A DNA stretch of 64,000 bases from Quercus robur (Eukaryota > Streptophyta > Magnoliopsida > Fagales > Fagaceae). The position numbers and the translations under genes are program-made. This document shows, in pieces, positions 60,095 to 64,000 of the stretch. The DNA is taken from positions 50,570,942 to 50,634,941 of the forward strand of contig NC_065542.1 in assembly GCF_932294415.1 (NCBI RefSeq), in the 5' to 3' direction. Each line of letters starts with the position of its first letter. Within the stretch, counting starts at the first letter, position 1. The notes under the pieces are model-generated. The model saw only the letters and a program-made list of their open reading frames with translations. It had not been told where the DNA came from and did not search any database.

Positions 60095-60475
60095 TCACTC
60101 TGACAGGTAGTCCTCGTAGTTGAGGACATTGTTACGTTCCGTCAGAGTGAGTTGCCGGTTCGTGGCGGCGGCCAGCTCTTCCGCTAGCTGTAGCATGTGA
60201 TACCTGGACCTACGCAGTATCATCAGATTATTCTCTTTTTTTATTTTTGTCACTGCACGCTCATATTGATGCATATTTTGTCGTGATAGTGTGAGTGAGA
60301 CACGATCAACAAGAGGCGCTCCAATTCGCACGAGATCATCGTGCAAAGCGTTGGACTCGTTCACACGAAAGTCCCACTCCCGCTGCAGTCCGGCATAGTA
60401 TTCCCTCTCGTCGGAATCTCTCTCCCTTCTATAGTTATCTGGAAAACGAGGTAGCATCCAATTGCGCATTGACAT
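60095..60475 (-). CDS. Coiled-coil accessory protein, copy 2
   Basis: 126 residues from ATG 60,475: MSMRNWMLPRFPDNYRRERD, then LQREWDF, and a helix with TKIKKENNLMILRRSRYHML at 76-95, then an Ala-rich stretch and an acidic end NYEDYLSE. It aligns with copies 1 and 3 through the order 'aromatic/basic head - E-rich block - ENNxM..RxxR - acidic tail'. Uninterrupted frame. A TATA box (TATATAAA on the minus strand) 69-76 bp upstream of the ATG fits transcription from here, and it is duplicated. No known enzyme motif. Function unknown. Confidence 0.6.
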   Translation of the reverse strand: MSMRNWMLPRFPDNYRRERDSDEREYYAGLQREWDFRVNESNALHDDLVRIGAPLVDRVSLTLSRQNMHQYERAVTKIKKENNLMILRRSRYHMLQLAEELAAATNRQLTLTERNNVLNYEDYLSE

Positions 60476-60510
60476 TGGAAAATGTGACTTATGATCGGTA
60501 TCTGTAGATG

Positions 60511-60610
60511 TTTTGCAAGGGTAGATGTAAATGGGAGTGGGACTTTATATAGGAGTTTTGCAAGGGTAGATGTAAATGGGACTAGGACTTTATATAGGAG
60601 TTTTGCAAGG
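60511..60610 (-). promoter_or_regulatory. Duplicated TATA core promoter of the copy-2 gene
   Basis: A 45-bp unit ending TTTATATAGGAG occurs at 60,511-60,555 and 60,556-60,600, with a partial third copy after 60,601. Each full unit holds a minus-strand TATATAAA (60,544-60,551; 60,589-60,596). Confidence 0.65.
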
Positions 60611-60856
60611 GTAAATATTCACGTGGATGTGATTATATGTAAGGGTAAGTATTCACGTGAATAAAGATGATATGTCTCGACATTGTATTGTTTAGTGAGG
60701 TGTTGAGGAGCACATACTAACTGCGAACATGACTTGGCTATATAGTGGCACCTGTTGGTGCACGTGGTTCGCTGAGGCAACTGTTTGATATGGATATAGC
60801 TTATGCTACAGTAGAAGGCAGGTGATGTGTACTGCAAAGGAGGTTGTGTGTTTATT

Positions 60857-61220
60857 CACGTGAAGACTATTCAGCATTCCTATGCTTCATCTGACATGAC
60901 TTGATGAGACAGTGCTGAGTTGCATTAAATGTTTCATAAACTTTTCAAGGATGCTCTGCATCATTGAAAACGGTGCATTGCAAAAATCTGCATATTTGTG
61001 TATTGACGAGCGTGTAGGTGATATGACTAGATAGGGTTCACATGAAGACTATTCAGCATTCCTGTGCCTCGTCTGACATGACTTGACGAGACAATGCCGA
61101 GCTTTGTTAAATGTATCATAAACTTTTCAGGAATGCTCTGCATCCTTGAAAACGGTGCATTGCGAAAGGATGCATATCTGTGTGCGCATGTGCGTGTAAG
61201 TGATATGACTGTATAGGGTT
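60857..61220. repeat. Tandem duplication, ~182-bp unit
   Basis: Two diverged units (about 60,857-61,038 and 61,039-61,220) share 'gaagactattcagcattcc', 'gatgctctgcat'-like and 'gaaaacggtgcattgc' phrases. No coding sense. Confidence 0.75.
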
Positions 61221-61401
61221 CAACAATGTGACGCACTGTTGAGCAGCACATGCAGCACTGCAAAGTGTATAAGTAGAAATGGTGGACAGCTCACCCCCAA
61301 AATCAATGCATAAACTTTGAAGGGATGCTCTGTATTTTCACGTGAGTGTGGATGGGTACTTGTGGTCAGGGTTCAACAGTGCTAAGCTATCCATGGTAGC
61401 T

Positions 61402-61641
61402 ACACTCATTGTTCCCTATGGTGGTATTGGCAAGTGGGATTGAATCCCTGTTGATAACAACATTTGGTTTTGTAATGGTTGGCAGGATTTCGTTGAATAC
61501 CATTCTATCTGTTATGTTTATTTTCTAGTTTTCAGATGTGAAGGAAAATCAAGTTTCCATGTTCTTATATTTGATAAGACTACCACTGATATTCAATATC
61601 CACCCAATAACAACTGTAAATTGGAAGATCATCAGCTATAA
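61402..61641 (+). pseudogene. B3 DNA-binding domain fragment (REM-like)
   Basis: Plus strand encodes VATLIVPYGGIGKWD, then after a TGA (61,441-61,443) IPVDNNIWFCNGWQDFVEYH, SICYVYFLVFRCEGKSSFHV and LIFDKTTTDIQYP. The order 'W-NGW-FV-HS-...-FLVF...FHV-IFD' is the core of a plant B3 domain of the REM group of transcription factors. The domain is partial and interrupted. At about 61,985-62,060, NKSKLGDECYVVNI resembles the end of a B3 domain and may be a remnant of a second one. Either a captured gene fragment inside the transposon or a host relic. Confidence 0.6.
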
Positions 61642-62598
61642 ATAATAGACTTATATGAAGATGATAGAAACATATCCCTTAGCTGATTTGCCCATAAAAC
61701 ATGAAGCCAGACAAAAGTTTGTTACGAAAGTAACAAAAAACTTTCTTCTACATAAAGAGGAAGACAGAATGAGTGGTTGGCCTGATTTGGATGAGTCTGT
61801 ATGTAATGTATTTATATAAAGTAGGACAGTTGTAGAACTAAGATACACGGATTCGGGTATATGATACAGCAACTGATGGTGTCATATATATGAATTATTT
61901 GTATTATTGAATCATATGTGTGGTTAGTATGTGTGGTTTGGATGAGTCTGTATGTATTGGATCTATTAAATTTTTCTACAAGTAATGTGCAATAAATCTA
62001 AGTTGGGTGATGAGTGTTATGTGGTTAACATTTCAATTTACACAGAGAGAATATTGGAAACATCAACATTTCTAAGCAGAGGACATTTTCCAACCAAAGC
62101 ACAAGAATCATATGTAGCAACAAAGAACAACAGGGAAAGAATGAATTACCAGCCTACTACACTTAGCTAATCCATTGAAAACATTGCAACATACTGACAT
62201 AACAATTTAATATAGTACCAGTTTCACGGAATGCATGTTGGAAGGGAGTATTATCTTGAACAAAGGTGTGTTTTTACACCTCACCGGTGATGGTCTCAAT
62301 TGGGCCCTACTCTACTTCGGCGAGTCCTTGCTTTAGGAACCATATGGTTTTTGTGTGAAAGAGTGGTTGGTGTGTGTGGTTTGGAAGAGTCTGTATTGTA
62401 GAATGTATGAAATTTTCAGTTTAAATTTTCATATGTAGCCACAAAGAACAGCAGGTAAAAAATGATAAACTGATTTCATTTAAACTTAGCGAAAACTAAT
62501 GAATAGCTTCTCTTTAGTAATGCAAAAGTTGAACGTACATAATCATCATTTGTCAGACGTTAAGAACAACATTTTGTAGTGCACAGAATGTGTAGACA
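61642..62598. other. No intact gene seen
   Basis: AT-rich; contains possible B3 tail at 61,985-62,060 and otherwise nothing I can assign. Confidence 0.45.
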
Positions 62599-63213
62599 TT
62601 AACAACAACGTCTAATGTTCGTAGGTAGAAATTTCTGGAAGTCATCATTGCTTGAATCTGAGAAGTCTGAAATATCTCTTTCATCATCTAACGCAGTAAT
62701 TTCATTAATAGACTTCATGGCTCGCTCTTGCGCCTTCCCCTTTAGATGCTTCCTAGCTTTTTGGATCGCGTGAAAACGGTCTAGTCGCCTTTGCATTTGA
62801 TTGTTCTCTTGTTCAAGACGCGCAAGTATGTTGGCAGGTTCATCTCTAGGTAACTCGGCTGAGCGTGCCTTAGGAACTCGTAACCCGTGCCATCGACAAT
62901 ACACCTCCAACTCACACCTCTTCTCGTATAGGGTTGACCATGGTGGTTCTGCTACGGTGAACTCTATTGCGGTTGTATCTGTACTTAGTTTTGTGGGTTT
63001 GCCGACCATGATGTGTCCGACGCTTCCAAGACCCTCGTACGTGTATATTGGCATATTAATGAAATCTCTCTTCTTTCCGACCCATTTCCCTCCATAGTGG
63101 TCTGTGTATGTCTGTAGTTGTTGATCTGCTGGAGCTTCTGATGATCCATATGTTGAAGTAGATCCAAACTTGTTTCGCATTTTACGCTTTGACATTGAGA
63201 CGCTGCGACTCAT
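62599..63213 (-). CDS. Coiled-coil accessory protein, copy 3
   Basis: 204 residues from ATG 63,213: a basic head (SMSKRKMRNKFGSTSTYGSS), a middle part with KRDFINMPIYTYEGLGSVG, then LYEKRCELEVYCRWHGLRVP at 95-114, a coiled coil ARLEQENNQMQRRLDRFHAI at 131-150, and an acidic tail DISDFSDSSNDD. LRVPKA...LPRDEP...ENNQMQRRLDR lines up with copy 1's LPVPRR...MPRDTI...ENNRMKIRLNR. Uninterrupted frame. A TATA box (TTATAAATG on the minus strand, 63,270-63,277) lies ~58 bp upstream. The basic head could bind nucleic acid and the coiled coil could pair proteins, but that is inference. Function unknown. Confidence 0.6.
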   Translation of the reverse strand: MSRSVSMSKRKMRNKFGSTSTYGSSEAPADQQLQTYTDHYGGKWVGKKRDFINMPIYTYEGLGSVGHIMVGKPTKLSTDTTAIEFTVAEPPWSTLYEKRCELEVYCRWHGLRVPKARSAELPRDEPANILARLEQENNQMQRRLDRFHAIQKARKHLKGKAQERAMKSINEITALDDERDISDFSDSSNDDFQKFLPTNIRRCC

Positions 63214-63264
63214 AGCTTACTCAATCTACGAATTTAGTGGGAGTAGAAAGAAAGTCATTATTGT

Positions 63265-63280
63265 GGTGCATTTATAACCG
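63265..63280 (-). promoter_or_regulatory. TATA box of the copy-3 gene
   Basis: Minus strand GGTTATAAATGCACC, about 58 bases upstream of the ATG at 63,213. The same phrase includes the ACCGAGTT word of the element's terminal repeats. Confidence 0.6.
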
Positions 63281-63300
63281 AGTTTCATGGTTCAAGCATT

Positions 63301-63828
63301 ACAATCAAAATTTAGTAGAGCTTGTCATGTCAATACAGGCTAGAAAAACACTGTATGAAGAGGGTCATAATTGTTACCATTGTCATGTGTCTAGATTCTT
63401 GTGGGGACGACACCAATTTAAATATGAAATTGGTGTCTAATTTTCCTCCATCTGTCTAAATTTAACTGGGATCAATTGTAATTACGCTACTATTACTGAT
63501 AGAAGTTAGGTGAAAGTTAGCTGTGCTCCTATTTTATTAATTTTTTTCCCCCACACCCGTGTATTTTCAGGTTCACCTCTCCTTCTACAATAATCAAAAC
63601 CCAAGATTGTTCCTCTCCCACTCAACTAACGGTGCATGGTCGCAGTTACCACACTGATTACGCCACCTTAACATACAGCTCCCCTATTTTTCAATGAATG
63701 CTATTTATGTATCTTATATAGGAAGAGGTTCTCCATCTATTCCGATTTTACTTTTCTTTACAACTTTAATGGTCCTGGTTTATGCTCTGCAAAACCAATT
63801 TCAACCATTCCTAAGGTTTGATTACTCA
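63301..63828. other. No gene seen
   Basis: AT-rich non-coding sequence with no domain on either strand. Confidence 0.5.
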
Positions 63829-64000
63829 TCTATATATATATATATATATATATAAAACCGAAGTCTCTGCTGGCACCACAATTTTCCACATCAGCATCAT
63901 TTAAAAAAAAAAAAAAAAAATTCTAATTTATTTTTTTCTCTAAAACCTAATAATAATACATAAATGTGATAAAACCCAATAATACAAACCCAATTCTCTT
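63829..64000 (+). mobile_element. 5' end of a Helitron, continues past the window
   Basis: Starts TCTATATATATATATATATA after an A at 63,828, followed by AAAACCGAAGTCTCTGCTGG and ACAATTTTCCACATCAGCAT, the same 5' end as the Helitrons at 51,888 and 18,571 (minus). Confidence 0.8.

Larger units (their letters stand above)
57477..63300 (+). mobile_element. Candidate MULE-like element carrying coiled-coil accessory genes
   Basis: The left end, starting GGCC at 57,477, has the block TGTTTCGAAACTATATAGGG (57,520-57,539), which also lies 52 bases inside the palindrome at 25,798 (one base different). It is followed by repeated ACTCGRTT/AACCGAGTT words (57,555-57,870), then a 'TTGCCAC..TGG' and 'TTGGGCAATAAAA' block also found in the palindrome in the same order. 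Three related genes and a B3 fragment follow. Near 63,275 the phrase TTATAACCGAGTTT recurs, perhaps near the right end, but no matching inverted terminus or target duplication is seen. No transposase is present, so this would be a non-autonomous or decayed copy. Confidence 0.5.

Overview
This window looks like intergenic chromatin from a woody core eudicot (possibly Fagales; that guess rests on repeat style and cannot be confirmed by reading alone). It is AT-rich, has no bacterial signals, and almost every recognisable segment is a transposable element, often one inside another. I found no rRNA, tRNA or CRISPR array.

Layout. 1-10,314: a minus-strand Copia LTR fossil cut by the window edge, carrying a solo LTR and a second LTR-derived insertion; its 5' LTR ends inside a FAR1-type gene relic (10,315-11,050) whose N-terminal segment is repeated three times. 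11,542-12,344: a Tourist-like MITE. 12,775-20,231: a candidate long-terminal-inverted-repeat Mutator-like element (MULE) holding a MITE, a tandem duplication and a 3.1 kb Helitron. 20,232-22,399: a 5'-truncated LINE cut by an LTR element (22,400 on). 24,331-25,549 and 33,444-34,475: two Harbinger-like MITEs with TTA target duplications. 25,798-27,821: a near-complete palindrome with ~1 kb arms and a 10-bp target duplication; its pre-insertion site survives in a duplicated copy near 35,575. 28,361-28,581: a PPR gene relic. 29,688-31,099: a GGGTC-rich hAT-like element. 31,250-32,980: a possible minus-strand host transcription unit.

36,185-43,978: a miniature LTR element (TRIM) whose right LTR is split by a nearly full-length L1-type LINE, itself interrupted by a small CCCGA-rich element. 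44,404-45,219: a second FAR1-type relic. 45,330-50,326: a LINE ORF1 relic split by a Copia fossil (46,111-50,062), itself carrying a GC-rich MITE. 51,888-52,553: a short Helitron. 53,380-54,562: another CCCGA-rich element. 55,641-57,330: the best host coding sequence, namely a last exon resembling plant TMEM234 homologues and a two-exon small membrane/coiled-coil protein gene, both minus strand.

57,477 to about 63,300: the most unusual part. Its left end shares an ordered terminal module with the 25.8-kb palindrome. Behind it lie three related small coiled-coil genes (59,287-59,736 plus; 60,095-60,475 minus; 62,599-63,213 minus), the minus ones with readable TATA boxes (one duplicated in tandem), and a B3-domain fragment. 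I interpret this as a MULE-like element with a family of little-known accessory proteins and the palindrome as its non-autonomous relative. A third Helitron starts at 63,829 and leaves the window.
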